From positions 434,001 through 498,000 of the forward strand of contig NZ_AMXN01000002.1 of the NCBI RefSeq assembly GCF_000332645.1: 64,000 nt of DNA, written 5' to 3'. Origin of the DNA: Bacillus inaquosorum KCTC 13429. GTDB taxonomy: Bacteria > Bacillota > Bacilli > Bacillales > Bacillaceae. Position numbers and translations under genes: made by a program. Of the stretch, positions 43,572 to 51,944 are shown one piece after another (within the stretch, counting starts at the first letter, position 1; the number at the start of each line of letters is the position of its first letter). The notes under the pieces are model-generated. The model made no database searches. It was not told where the DNA came from and was given only the letters and a program-made list of their open reading frames with translations.

Positions 43572-44309
43572 TTATTTCAGTTCTGGCAGAGAATCACCCA
43601 GCACTTCTTTTTGCTTGTCAATCAGCTCTTGAATGCCTTTTTCTGCAAGACCGAGAAGTCCGTTTAGATCTTCCCTTGAAAAAGTCGCCTCTTCCCCAGT
43701 TCCCTGCAGCTCCACAAAACGGCCGCTGCCTGTCATAATGACATTCATGTCAACTTCAGCGGAGGAATCTTCTTCATAGTTTAAATCTAACAAAATTCTC
43801 TGTTCCTTATCAATTCCGACAGAGATCGCGGCGAGAAAATCCGTGATCGGGTTTGCCTTGATTGTTCCCGCTTTGAGCAGCTTGCCAATCGCAATCGACA
43901 TCGCAAGAAATGCTCCTGTAATGGAAGCGGTTCTTGTTCCGCCATCAGCCTGAATAACATCGCAGTCAATCCAAATCGTCCGTTCACCGAGCTTTTCTAA
44001 ATCTACGACTGCCCGAAGCGCGCGGCCGATCAGGCGCTGAATTTCCATTGTTCTGCCGGAAATTTTCCCCTTAGAAGATTCTCTGATTGTTCTTTGGTTT
44101 GTTGCCCGCGGCAGCATGCTGTATTCAGCAGTAATCCAGCCTTTTCCCCCGCCCCGCAAAAACGGCGGCACGCGATCCTCAACAGATGCGTTGCAGATTA
44201 CTTTTGTATTTCCCGCTGTTATTAGAACAGAACCTTCTGGATGGCTGATAAAATCCAAATCGAATGTGATTGGACGCAGCTCATCATGTTGTCTTCCGTC
44301 ATGTCTCAT
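43572..44309 (-). CDS. rph: Rph, RNase PH
   Basis: 245 residues. Typical motifs are [13 protein letters not shown], the phosphate-binding RTASITGAF in the centre and the RNA-binding LPRATNQR. It trims tRNA 3' ends phosphorolytically. Unlike the classic laboratory E. coli K-12 allele the frame is intact. It is the first gene of rph-ysnA-ysnB and lies downstream of the gerM terminator. Confidence 0.97.
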   Translation of the reverse strand: MRHDGRQHDELRPITFDLDFISHPEGSVLITAGNTKVICNASVEDRVPPFLRGGGKGWITAEYSMLPRATNQRTIRESSKGKISGRTMEIQRLIGRALRAVVDLEKLGERTIWIDCDVIQADGGTRTASITGAFLAMSIAIGKLLKAGTIKANPITDFLAAISVGIDKEQRILLDLNYEEDSSAEVDMNVIMTGSGRFVELQGTGEEATFSREDLNGLLGLAEKGIQELIDKQKEVLGDSLPELK

Positions 44310-44360
44310 GTTTTACCTCCGATTATATGTACATAAACCATTTTTGTCCCGGAATTGAAT

Positions 44361-44398
44361 AAAGAAAGAGGCAGCCGGAACGCTAACCTCTTTCTTTC
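44361..44398 (-). terminator. Terminator after gerM
   Basis: AAAGAAAGAGG and CCTCTTTCTTT are exact reverse complements with a 16-base loop. The stem itself ends in T-rich sequence on the minus strand. Confidence 0.75.
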
Positions 44399-44419
44399 TA
44401 GTATATCAAAAATCCCAAT

Positions 44420-45520
44420 TTAAAAACTACCCGTATTCACTTGAGAAGGTCTGGAGACCGGTTCTGTAAGTTTTTCACCTTTTTCATTTACAAGCTCTGA
44501 TTTCCCGTTTACTTTAACAGAGACACTTTTTACATCCGGCTGCTCCGTTAACGTCAGCACAATGCTGTTCAGCACTTCTGAAGAAATCATTTTCGTCTTT
44601 TCATCGGCGCTGCCGAATATAGATTGATTAAAATCTAACGTCACCCGTCCGTCTTTGATCTTCGGCTTGCTGACCAGCTTTACGTCTTCACTGAAGTCTG
44701 TTAACAGTCCGCTCACCTTGCTTGGGCCTTTAGCCAATTCATTGATAGCTGCTGTGATGTCGTCTTTTTCCGAATTGTCGATCCGTTTTGTCACCGGCAC
44801 ATAGTACTCACTGTCATCGTTTTCCGCCAAATAGTAGACTGTCAGCGGATGGGTTGCAGTGAGGTCATTTACACCGGCTGTTTCCAAATTAATGCCGTCC
44901 TTACGGCTTAAATCATCTGAGATCGGCGTCCCGCCTACAGGCATCTCCTTCAGTTCATGGCCGTTTATTCTCAGCTTCACTTTATCTATCGAACTGAATT
45001 GTGTAAGCGTCCACGTCACAGATTGAACAATTTTCTGTTCGTCTTCCTTCTTGTAATTTTTAAATTCATTAGAGAAATCAGCTATTGCAGTCCCATCTTT
45101 TTTGATGTCAACGTTAACGGTTGTGTCAGCCGGCAATACGGCTCTGAAGCCATTCGGAAGAATTTCTGACACAGGTCCGCCCTGAACGAGGTATTCAAGC
45201 GCCTGTTTGGCCGTGCCTTCACTTTTCGGAAGGGGCAGCGTTTGCGCAACGACATACCCGTTTTTATCAATGAGATAAAGCTCCCTCATGACTGCAGATG
45301 AGGCTTGATCCGCTTTGGCGGTATCGCTTTTTTCACTTTCTGTTTTTTCGGCTGCTGTTGTATTTGAATCGGCCCCCGCTTCATCGTTCACGTATGTAAC
45401 GTCTTGAGGCGGATCAATTTCCTCGGCTGCCTTATCAGATTGAAACAAACCGCATCCGGATAAAAGCAAGACAGAGGTGAGACAAGTGGCACCAATGACT
45501 GCAGGTCCTTTTTTCAGCAT
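44420..45520 (-). CDS. gerM: GerM, sporulation and germination lipoprotein with two GerMN domains
   Basis: 366 residues. The lipobox LLLSGC puts the lipidated cysteine at residue 23. An acidic, Ser/Thr-rich linker follows, and then two GerMN domains at about 85-200 and 225-345 (each with the pattern of variable strand, ELAKGP or LVQGG, and final strand). GerM is made in the mother cell under sigma E and is needed for the SpoIIIA-SpoIIQ complex. A sigma-E-like promoter is seen upstream. Confidence 0.95.
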   Translation of the reverse strand: MLKKGPAVIGATCLTSVLLLSGCGLFQSDKAAEEIDPPQDVTYVNDEAGADSNTTAAEKTESEKSDTAKADQASSAVMRELYLIDKNGYVVAQTLPLPKSEGTAKQALEYLVQGGPVSEILPNGFRAVLPADTTVNVDIKKDGTAIADFSNEFKNYKKEDEQKIVQSVTWTLTQFSSIDKVKLRINGHELKEMPVGGTPISDDLSRKDGINLETAGVNDLTATHPLTVYYLAENDDSEYYVPVTKRIDNSEKDDITAAINELAKGPSKVSGLLTDFSEDVKLVSKPKIKDGRVTLDFNQSIFGSADEKTKMISSEVLNSIVLTLTEQPDVKSVSVKVNGKSELVNEKGEKLTEPVSRPSQVNTGSF

Positions 45521-45550
45521 ACTTTTCCCTCCTAAGGCTGTTTGTACTAT

Positions 45551-45580
45551 TATGTATACGAGCCTCTTTAGGAAATAGAC
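45551..45580 (-). promoter_or_regulatory. Candidate sigma-E promoter of gerM
   Basis: GTCTATT (45580-45574) and TATACATA (45558-45551) are separated by 15 bases on the minus strand. The -35 differs from GKATATT at one base and the -10 from CATACAnT at two. Confidence 0.45.
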
Positions 45581-45601
45581 CGAAGAATTCCGGCAAAACA
45601 G

Positions 45602-45628
45602 AAAAAACCCGCAACATACCGTTGCGGG
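45602..45628 (-). terminator. Terminator after racE
   Basis: CCCGCAAC and GTTGCGGG form a perfect 8-base stem followed by TTTTTT on the minus strand, just past the racE stop. Confidence 0.9.
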
Positions 45629-45634
45629 GGAAAA

Positions 45635-46453
45635 CTATCTTCTAATCGGTTCTTGCAGTGAGATGCATTCCACATGACCCACCTCATGGCCAAACCAGTC
45701 GTCTGCGATTTTCGCAAACTGATCACGTGCTCCTGTTGTCAGGAATTGATGATCCGGGACAAACGGAGACTGGTTCAGCAGCCCTTTATATGAGAGAATT
45801 GTGCTGACTTCCCGGGCTGTTTCATCACCGGATGATATAATGTTCACGTGCTCTCCCATATATCTCTGAATGGATTCTTTTAAAATAGGATAGTGGGTGC
45901 AGCCTAGAATCAGCGAATCAATCGATGTGTCTTTTAACGGATTCAGCGATGTTTTGACAATCTCGTCTGCTGTTTTGTCGAGAAACTTTCCGCTTTCCAC
46001 AAAAGGCACAAGCAGCGGACAGGCAAGGTTCTCAACCTTCAGATCAGGATTTAATGCCAAAAGCGCCTCTTCGTACGCATTGCTCTTAATCGTATTCTCT
46101 GTGCCGATGACACCGATATGCTGGTTCTCCGTCACTTTTATCGCTGCTCTCGCACCCGGCTGGATCACTCCGACCACCGGTATACCGACGCTGCGCTGGA
46201 TGTCCTCCAATGCGATCGCTGTTGCTGTGTTGCAGGCGATCACGAGCATTTTGATGTGGTGGTTTTCGAGTAAATAATTCGTCAGCTCCCACGTATATTG
46301 AAGCACTTCTTCTTCAGGACGCGGCCCGTATGGACACCGTTTCGTATCCCCGACGTAGATAATATTCTCTTTTGGTAGCTGTCTCATGATTTCCTTTGCA
46401 ACGGTTAAACCGCCAACCCCGGAATCAATGACTCCTATTGGTTGCTCCAACAA
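45635..46453 (-). CDS. racE: RacE, glutamate racemase (MurI)
   Basis: 272 residues from TTG 46453, with GAGG 8 bases upstream overlapping the ysmB stop. The family signature is [21 protein letters not shown]. The two catalytic cysteines lie in [11 protein letters not shown] and LILGCTHYP. It makes D-glutamate for peptidoglycan and poly-gamma-glutamate. Start is 7 bases beyond the ysmB stop, so the two are cotranscribed. Confidence 0.97.
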   Translation of the reverse strand: MLEQPIGVIDSGVGGLTVAKEIMRQLPKENIIYVGDTKRCPYGPRPEEEVLQYTWELTNYLLENHHIKMLVIACNTATAIALEDIQRSVGIPVVGVIQPGARAAIKVTENQHIGVIGTENTIKSNAYEEALLALNPDLKVENLACPLLVPFVESGKFLDKTADEIVKTSLNPLKDTSIDSLILGCTHYPILKESIQRYMGEHVNIISSGDETAREVSTILSYKGLLNQSPFVPDHQFLTTGARDQFAKIADDWFGHEVGHVECISLQEPIRR

Positions 46454-46460
46454 AATCGCC

Positions 46461-46901
46461 TCATTTTCTCTTCATTTCATGCTGCAGTTTCATTAATGAT
46501 TTTTCGAAGATGGCTATTTCTTCATCTGTAAACGTTTCGAACATATCACGCAGATATTCCTGCCTTTTTGTAATGACCTCTTGGATAATCCGTTCTCCTT
46601 CAGGCAGCAGATGTATCCGGACAACACGTCTGTCCGCCGGGTCCTTGACCCGCTCGACAAGCTGATTTTTTTGCATGCGGTCGATTAAATCCGTCGTTGT
46701 GCTGCATGCCAGATACATTTTGCCCGATAGTTCGCCGATTGTCATATCTCCTAATTCATAAAGCCATTGCAGGCCGACAAATTGCGGCGGCGTAATCGCA
46801 TATTGGTTAAGGATTTCTCGTCCTTTTTGCTTAATGATCGCGGCAATGTGGCGGAGTGACTTTTCAATATCCGCAACATGCTCCAAAGGTTTTGATGTCA
46901 T
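46461..46901 (-). CDS. ysmB: YsmB, MarR-family transcriptional regulator
   Basis: 146 residues from ATG 46901, with AGGG 8 bases upstream; a GTG five codons earlier is in the same frame. The winged helix is recognisable: recognition helix region [24 protein letters not shown] and wing [25 protein letters not shown]. The ligand and targets are unknown. It precedes racE by 7 bases, so it may be cotranscribed with it. Confidence 0.92.
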   Translation of the reverse strand: MTSKPLEHVADIEKSLRHIAAIIKQKGREILNQYAITPPQFVGLQWLYELGDMTIGELSGKMYLACSTTTDLIDRMQKNQLVERVKDPADRRVVRIHLLPEGERIIQEVITKRQEYLRDMFETFTDEEIAIFEKSLMKLQHEMKRK

Positions 46902-47044
46902 TTGTCCATCCCTCACTCAAGGATCTCTTACGCACAAAAGCGTTCCGTGTCTATTTTCCTTCTTTTTTGAAGAAAATGCAAGACTCGCGGAAGAGAAATA
47001 GAGGACTTTAGGCAAACAACATCAAAATAGAAAAATTTGTTTTA

Positions 47045-47107
47045 TGCCCTCGCTATCCAAGTTTTGCATAGCATTCCAAATATGGTTTTGAACTTTCCAA
47101 ACAAACA
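47045..47107 (-). pseudogene. Decayed remnant of a second GerE-like helix-turn-helix
   Basis: Read on the minus strand, LFVWKVQNHIWNAMQNLDSEG aligns with the GerE recognition-helix segment [23 protein letters not shown], with a gap of two residues. The DNA also matches closely, for example AAACCATATTT and AATGC-ATGCA are shared in the same order. No start codon or complete domain remains. It lies just downstream of gerE in the same orientation and looks like a partial tandem duplicate that has decayed. Confidence 0.75.
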
Positions 47108-47114
47108 GCAATAA

Positions 47115-47145
47115 CCGGCTCCTTCCTGAAAAGAAGGAATACCGG
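47115..47145 (-). terminator. Probable terminator after gerE
   Basis: CCGGTATTCCTTC and GAAGGAGCCGG form a stem with a small internal bulge on the minus strand, 6 bases past the gerE stop. The T-rich tail (TTATTGCTGTTTG) is weak and merges with the gerE ghost. Confidence 0.55.
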
Positions 47146-47151
47146 CAAGGA

Positions 47152-47376
47152 TTAAAGCTCTAGCTCACCCATTCTAAGAAGCTCAACAACGGCTTGCGAA
47201 CGCCCTTTCACACCCAATTTCTGCATGGCATTTGAAATATGGTTTCGAACGGTTTTCTCACTGATAAATAGCTCGCTTGCAATCTCCTTTGTTGTCTTAT
47301 CTTGAACGAGCAATTCGAACACTTCTCTTTCTCTTTTCGTTAGCAGCGGCTTCGATTGAAATTCTTTCTCCTTCAA
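47152..47376 (-). CDS. gerE: GerE, late mother-cell transcription factor
   Basis: 74 residues, almost all of it a LuxR-type helix-turn-helix: [22 protein letters not shown] followed by [21 protein letters not shown]. GerE is the last regulator of the mother-cell cascade and controls late coat genes together with sigma K. A well-matched sigma-K promoter lies upstream. GerE family members lack a receiver domain, as here. Confidence 0.98.
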   Translation of the reverse strand: MKEKEFQSKPLLTKREREVFELLVQDKTTKEIASELFISEKTVRNHISNAMQKLGVKGRSQAVVELLRMGELEL

Positions 47377-47442
47377 GTATTGTAACCCTCCTTGCTAAGG
47401 TGAGAGCGAATCAGAAACGAATGGGTTTTGATATAGTCGAGA

Positions 47443-47471
47443 TATCATATGTAAGAAGGGCGCAGGAGGTG
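47443..47471 (-). promoter_or_regulatory. Sigma-K promoter of gerE
   Basis: CACC (47471-47468) and CATATGATA (47451-47443) are separated by 16 bases on the minus strand. The -10 fits CATAnnnTA exactly and the -35 carries the AC core. Confidence 0.8.
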
Positions 47472-47491
47472 ACGTTTACAAGAGAATTAGT

Positions 47492-47935
47492 TTATGGTGT
47501 ATGGAGAAGCGTTTCTTTCTCCTCATTCGTCCAGCTGACAGCCTTGCCGCTTTCCTTTGAGACCTGGACCATCACAACCGCTCCGGTAAAGCAGGGCTCG
47601 CCATTGCGGTTCTCTCCGAGATAATGCAAGGTAAGGGATGAGCTGCCGACGGCACTTGTTTTCACATAGATGCGCAACTCTTCATAAGGCATGACTTGGC
47701 GCAGATAATCGCATTGCTGGCTTGCCACGACTGTCATGGTCTGTTTGTTTTCATTCATCATATTCAGCTTTTTAAAATAAGAAATCCGTGCCTCCTCAAA
47801 GTATATAAAAGGAGTTACATTATTCATATGCCCAAACATGTCCGTCTCGGAAAATCGCACGGATACTTCATAAAAAAAAGAAAAGGTTGTTTTCCATTCT
47901 TGAAACGGCATATCAATATAAGCGGGAAGCTTCAT
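47492..47935 (-). CDS. ysmA: YsmA, hotdog-fold acyl-CoA thioesterase-like protein
   Basis: 147 residues with a 4HBT/hotdog pattern: YEVSVRFSETDMFGHMNNVTPFIYFEEARI contains the D-x-x-G-H-x-N motif of the YbgC-like family. It probably hydrolyses acyl-CoA or a related thioester; the substrate is not known. It sits between sdhB and gerE, with a terminator behind sdhB upstream of it. Confidence 0.9.
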   Translation of the reverse strand: MKLPAYIDMPFQEWKTTFSFFYEVSVRFSETDMFGHMNNVTPFIYFEEARISYFKKLNMMNENKQTMTVVASQQCDYLRQVMPYEELRIYVKTSAVGSSSLTLHYLGENRNGEPCFTGAVVMVQVSKESGKAVSWTNEEKETLLHTP

Positions 47936-47956
47936 CTTTCCTCATCTCCTTATTGT

Positions 47957-47991
47957 TAAAAAAACCTCTCCCATGCGGAAGAGGTTTTTTC
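47957..47991 (-). terminator. Terminator of the sdh operon
   Basis: AAAAAACCTCT and AGAGGTTTTTT are exact reverse complements with an 11-base loop, ending in T on the minus strand, just after sdhB. Confidence 0.9.
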
Positions 47992-47994
47992 TTC

Positions 47995-48756
47995 TTATAC
48001 TCTGTCGCTTCCGAAGAAATTGCGGAACGCTTGTAAGTTTGTATCTCTGTTTAAGGCTGCAATCGAAGTAGTGAGCGGGATGCCTTTCGGGCAGGATTGA
48101 ACACAGTTTTGCGAGTTGCCGCAATCTGCTAGGCCGCCTTCATCCATCAGTGCTTCTAACCGATCAGACTTATTCATGGCGCCTGTCGGATGTGCGTTAA
48201 ACAGGCGGACTTGAGACATCGGTGCAGGCCCCATAAACTTCGATTTGCTGTTCACATTCGGGCAGGCTTCGAGGCAGACACCGCACGTCATGCACTTTGA
48301 TAATTCATATGCCCATTGACGGCGTTTTTCCGGCATTCTCGGTCCCGGTCCTAAATCGTACGTACCGTCAATCGGTATCCACGCTTTTACTTTTTTCAAT
48401 GAATCAAACATTCTGCTTCGGTCGACCTGCAAATCACGCACGACCGGGAATGTTTTCATTGGTTTTAAGCGGATCGGCTGCTCAAGCTGGTCTATAAGTG
48501 CCGTACAAGACTGGCGGGGTTTTCCGTTTATGACCATTGAACATGCGCCGCATACTTCTTCAAGACAGTTCATATCCCATGTGACAGGAGTTGTCTTTTC
48601 ACCTTTCACGTTAACCGGATTCCGGCGAATTTCCATCAGAGCGGAAATGACGTTCAGGTTCGGGCGGTATGGAACCTCAAATTCTTCATCGTAAGGCGTG
48701 CTGTCGGCTGTATCTTGACGTGTGATAATAAATCGTATGGTTTTTTGTTCACTCAT
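47995..48756 (-). CDS. sdhB: SdhB, succinate dehydrogenase iron-sulfur subunit
   Basis: 253 residues. The plant-type [2Fe-2S] ligands are in CLEEVCGACSMVINGKPRQSC, and the C-terminal ferredoxin-like domain has CMTCGVCLEACP and NCVQSCPKGIP for the [4Fe-4S] and [3Fe-4S] clusters. It passes electrons from SdhA to the membrane subunit SdhC. It follows sdhA by 2 bases in the sdhCAB operon. Confidence 0.98.
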   Translation of the reverse strand: MSEQKTIRFIITRQDTADSTPYDEEFEVPYRPNLNVISALMEIRRNPVNVKGEKTTPVTWDMNCLEEVCGACSMVINGKPRQSCTALIDQLEQPIRLKPMKTFPVVRDLQVDRSRMFDSLKKVKAWIPIDGTYDLGPGPRMPEKRRQWAYELSKCMTCGVCLEACPNVNSKSKFMGPAPMSQVRLFNAHPTGAMNKSDRLEALMDEGGLADCGNSQNCVQSCPKGIPLTTSIAALNRDTNLQAFRNFFGSDRV

Positions 48757-48758
48757 GA

Positions 48759-50519
48759 TTATTTCGCCACCTTCTTCTTCGAGTAATCCCGTTTCCGAGG
48801 CGTTATCAGTGATACATCAACATCCTGATACTCAAATTCCGGCGCTTCATACGGGCTTACATGTTTAGCCATTGTTGTTTTGAGCCATTCATCATCATTA
48901 CGTTCAGGATAATCCGGTTTATAATGGGCGCCCCGGCTTTCGTTACGGTTGTATGCACCAAGGGTAATCACCCTTGCAAGCTGAAGCATGTTCGAGAACT
49001 GGCGTGTGAACATTGCCCCTTGGTTGCTCCATTTTGTCGTGTCATTGATGTTAATCTTTTTAAACCGCTCCATTAATTCCTGAATTTTGTCATCCGTTTT
49101 CAATAGCTTGTCGTTATGGCGGACAACCGTGACATTCGCCGTCATCCACTCACCGAGTTCTTTGTGAAGAACATAGGCATTTTCGGTTCCGTCCATACTC
49201 ATAATCTCAGACCATTTTTCTTCTTCTTTTTTGACGTGAGCGTCGAATAAAGAGGAAGACATGTCTTCTGCTGAAGATTCCAAACCGTTTACATATTTCA
49301 CTGCATTCGGTCCGGCCACCATTCCTCCGTAAATCGCAGAAAGCAGTGAGTTTGCTCCCAAACGGTTGCCGCCGTGCATAGAGTAATCACATTCCCCAGC
49401 TGCAAACAGTCCCGGGATGTTTGTCATTTGATCGTAATCCACCCATAAACCGCCCATTGAATAATGGACTGCCGGGAAGATTTTCATCGGAAGCTTCCGC
49501 GGGTCGTCTCCCATGAATTTCTCATAAATCTCAATGATGCCGCCAAGCTTAATATCAAGCTCTTTCGGATCTTTATGAGACAGATCGAGATACACCATGT
49601 TTTCGCCGTTAATGCCGAGCTTCTGGTTGACACACACATCAAATATTTCGCGTGTCGCAATATCACGCGGCACCAGGTTTCCGTAAGCCGGATATTTTTC
49701 CTCTAGGAAATACCATGGTTTACCGTCTTTATATGTCCACACGCGTCCGCCTTCACCGCGCGCTGATTCACTCATCAGTCTTAGTTTGTCATCGCCCGGT
49801 ATGGCTGTCGGGTGGATTTGAATGAATTCTCCGTTTGCATAGTACGCTCCCTGCTGATAAACGATCGACGCAGCAGAGCCTGTATTAATCATGGAGTTAG
49901 TTGATTTTCCAAAAATGATTCCCGGTCCGCCCGTCGCCATAATGACCGCGTCTGAGCGGAAGGATTCAATTTGCATGTTTGTCAGGTTTTGCGCAACAAT
50001 TCCGCGGCAGGTTCTGTCATCATATAATACAGCGCCAAGGAATTCCCAGCCTTCGTATTTTGTGACCAGACCCGCAACTTCGTATCTGCGCACTTGCTCG
50101 TCCAGTGCGTAAAGCAGCTGCTGCCCCGTCGTCGCACCCGCATAAGCTGTTCTGTGATGCTGTGTACCCCCGAATCGGCGGAAATCAAGCAGCCCTTCAG
50201 GCGTCCGGTTAAACATGACGCCCATCCGGTCTAATAAGTGGATGATAGAAGGCGCCGCTTCACACATCGCCTTGACCGGCGGCTGGTTGGCAAGAAAGTC
50301 TCCCCCGTATACAGTGTCATCGAAATGTTCCCACGGAGAGTCGCCTTCCCCTTTTGTATTGACCGCTCCGTTTATGCCGCCTTGGGCACAAACCGAATGA
50401 GAACGTTTGACAGGAACGATGGAAAACAGCTTAACCGCCATTCCTGATTCCGCTGCTTTAATTGTCGCCATGAGGCCGGCAAGACCCCCGCCGACTACGA
50501 TAATGCTTGATTGACTCAT
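48759..50519 (-). CDS. sdhA: SdhA, succinate dehydrogenase flavoprotein subunit
   Basis: 586 residues. The dinucleotide-binding motif IIVVGGGLAGLMATIKAAE begins the protein. The FAD-linking histidine is in KRSHSVCAQGGINGA, and the substrate-binding residues lie in YSMGGLWVDYDQ and GGNRLGANSLL. It oxidises succinate to fumarate in the citric acid cycle. It follows sdhC by 33 bases. Confidence 0.98.
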   Translation of the reverse strand: MSQSSIIVVGGGLAGLMATIKAAESGMAVKLFSIVPVKRSHSVCAQGGINGAVNTKGEGDSPWEHFDDTVYGGDFLANQPPVKAMCEAAPSIIHLLDRMGVMFNRTPEGLLDFRRFGGTQHHRTAYAGATTGQQLLYALDEQVRRYEVAGLVTKYEGWEFLGAVLYDDRTCRGIVAQNLTNMQIESFRSDAVIMATGGPGIIFGKSTNSMINTGSAASIVYQQGAYYANGEFIQIHPTAIPGDDKLRLMSESARGEGGRVWTYKDGKPWYFLEEKYPAYGNLVPRDIATREIFDVCVNQKLGINGENMVYLDLSHKDPKELDIKLGGIIEIYEKFMGDDPRKLPMKIFPAVHYSMGGLWVDYDQMTNIPGLFAAGECDYSMHGGNRLGANSLLSAIYGGMVAGPNAVKYVNGLESSAEDMSSSLFDAHVKKEEEKWSEIMSMDGTENAYVLHKELGEWMTANVTVVRHNDKLLKTDDKIQELMERFKKININDTTKWSNQGAMFTRQFSNMLQLARVITLGAYNRNESRGAHYKPDYPERNDDEWLKTTMAKHVSPYEAPEFEYQDVDVSLITPRKRDYSKKKVAK

Positions 50520-50552
50520 GATAGCCCCTCTCCCTCTAGTAATCTAGTACTC

Positions 50553-51161
50553 TTATACAAATGCAAAAATCGCTTTTAAGCCTACGTATGACAGTGCAAC
50601 AAAAATAATCAGCGTAACGTATGTCGAAATTCTTTGAGAACGAGGCGTTACCGTGATGCCCCATGTAACAGCGAAAGACCATAAACCGTTCGAGAAGTGG
50701 AAAATTGTTGATAAAACACCGACAATGTAAAAGCCAAGCATAGCCGGAGAGCTCAAAATATTCGCCATCATGTCGAAATTGACCTCAGCGCCCATTTGTG
50801 CTGCAATGCGGGTTTCCCACACGTGCCAGCTCACGAAAATGAGGGTGATGATACCGGTTACACGCTGCAGGACGAAGAGCCAGTTTCTCATATAGCTGTA
50901 TTGGCCTGCGTTATTTTTTGCAGTAAACGCTATGTACACACCATAAACTGCATGATAAATTAATGGTAAGAAGATAATAAAAATTTCCAAGGCATACCTG
51001 AAAGGCAGACTATCCATAAAATGAGCAGCATTATTGAATGCTTCAGCGCCCCTTGCGGCAAACTGGTTGACGACTAAATGCTGAATGAGAAAGATGCCGA
51101 CCGGTATGACGCCAAGCAAGGAATGCAATCTTCGAAAATAAAACTCTCTGTTCCCAGACAT
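50553..51161 (-). CDS. sdhC: SdhC, cytochrome b558 membrane anchor of succinate dehydrogenase
   Basis: 202 residues with five membrane segments. The conserved histidines (FLIQHLVVNQF, IYHAVYG, VSWHVWET and FHFSNGLW) ligate the two b-type haems, as in the diheme anchor of Bacillus menaquinone-linked enzymes. It transfers electrons to menaquinone. A sigma-A promoter and a long leader precede it, and its GGGGG ribosome-binding site is a plausible target of the C-rich small RNA FsrA (inference). Confidence 0.97.
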   Translation of the reverse strand: MSGNREFYFRRLHSLLGVIPVGIFLIQHLVVNQFAARGAEAFNNAAHFMDSLPFRYALEIFIIFLPLIYHAVYGVYIAFTAKNNAGQYSYMRNWLFVLQRVTGIITLIFVSWHVWETRIAAQMGAEVNFDMMANILSSPAMLGFYIVGVLSTIFHFSNGLWSFAVTWGITVTPRSQRISTYVTLIIFVALSYVGLKAIFAFV

Positions 51162-51257
51162 TACTTTACCCCCTGTTTGATAAGTGCGAAATGTGCTAAA
51201 TCTCTTCCCCCACTTCTTTCAATTGTAAGCACTTTATTAAGATTTATTGACAATTTC

Positions 51258-51286
51258 ATTTTACTCCTCCCTCAAAAGGGCGTCAA
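51258..51286 (-). promoter_or_regulatory. Sigma-A promoter of sdhCAB
   Basis: TTGACG (51286-51281) and TAAAAT (51263-51258) are separated by 17 bases on the minus strand, about 90 bases upstream of sdhC. Confidence 0.7.
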
Positions 51287-51452
51287 GAAAACGCGTACAT
51301 AAATTATAATTTTCCGAATTGAATAGTTGATTTAAAAATTTTATTTTATCAATATATATTTCTGCTTAATTTTTCATTAGAATTACAGGATCATTCTGTA
51401 ATCCTCCCCCCTGTTTGGGCTATAATATACGAAGGAGAGAGGGGAGACAGAT

Positions 51453-51899
51453 ATGAAGTCTAAATTTGAAGCATCTATTGACAATCTAAAAGAATTTGAA
51501 ATGAACGCCTATGCCTACGAACTAATACGAGAGATCGTTCTCCCAGATATGCTTGGCCAAGATTACTCTTCCATGATGTATTGGGCAGGGAAGCATCTCG
51601 CCCGTAAGTTTCCTCTTGAATCATGGGAGGAATTTCCGGCCTTCTTTGAAGAAGCGGGCTGGGGAACCCTCACCAACGTAAGCGCTAAAAAACAAGAGCT
51701 TGAATTTGAACTTGAAGGGCCGATCATTTCCAACCGGCTTAAACATCAGAAAGAACCATGCTTTCAGCTGGAAGCTGGTTTTATTGCTGAACAAATTCAA
51801 TTGATGAATGACCAAATTGCCGAATCATATGAACAAGTGAAAAAGAGAGCCGATAAAGTGGTTCTGACTGTGAAATGGGATATGAAAGACCCAGTGTAA
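51453..51899 (+). CDS. yslB: YslB, DUF2507-family protein of unknown function
   Basis: 148 residues. A GAGAGGGGAGA ribosome-binding site precedes ATG 51453. The protein is soluble and acidic, with a conserved core (LPDMLGQDYSSMMYWAGKHLARKFPLESW and FFEEAGWG) that resembles V4R-like small-molecule-binding folds. I know it as a DUF2507 protein; its role is unknown. It stands alone on the plus strand between the sdh promoter and lysC. Confidence 0.88.
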   Translation: MKSKFEASIDNLKEFEMNAYAYELIREIVLPDMLGQDYSSMMYWAGKHLARKFPLESWEEFPAFFEEAGWGTLTNVSAKKQELEFELEGPIISNRLKHQKEPCFQLEAGFIAEQIQLMNDQIAESYEQVKKRADKVVLTVKWDMKDPV

Positions 51900-51901
51900 T
51901 C

Positions 51902-51936
51902 AAAAAAGGCGGTGACTGCATAGTCCCGCCTTTTTT
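51902..51936. terminator. Bidirectional terminator between yslB and lysC
   Basis: AAAAAAGGCGGTGAC pairs with GTCCCGCCTTTTTT (one mismatch) with T-runs at both ends, serving the convergent genes. Confidence 0.9.
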
Positions 51937-51944
51937 GATTGTCA

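Noticed and set aside
43787-43987. Minus-strand ORF inside rph in another frame
   Set aside because: It overlaps a firmly identified gene in the same strand and has no family similarity.
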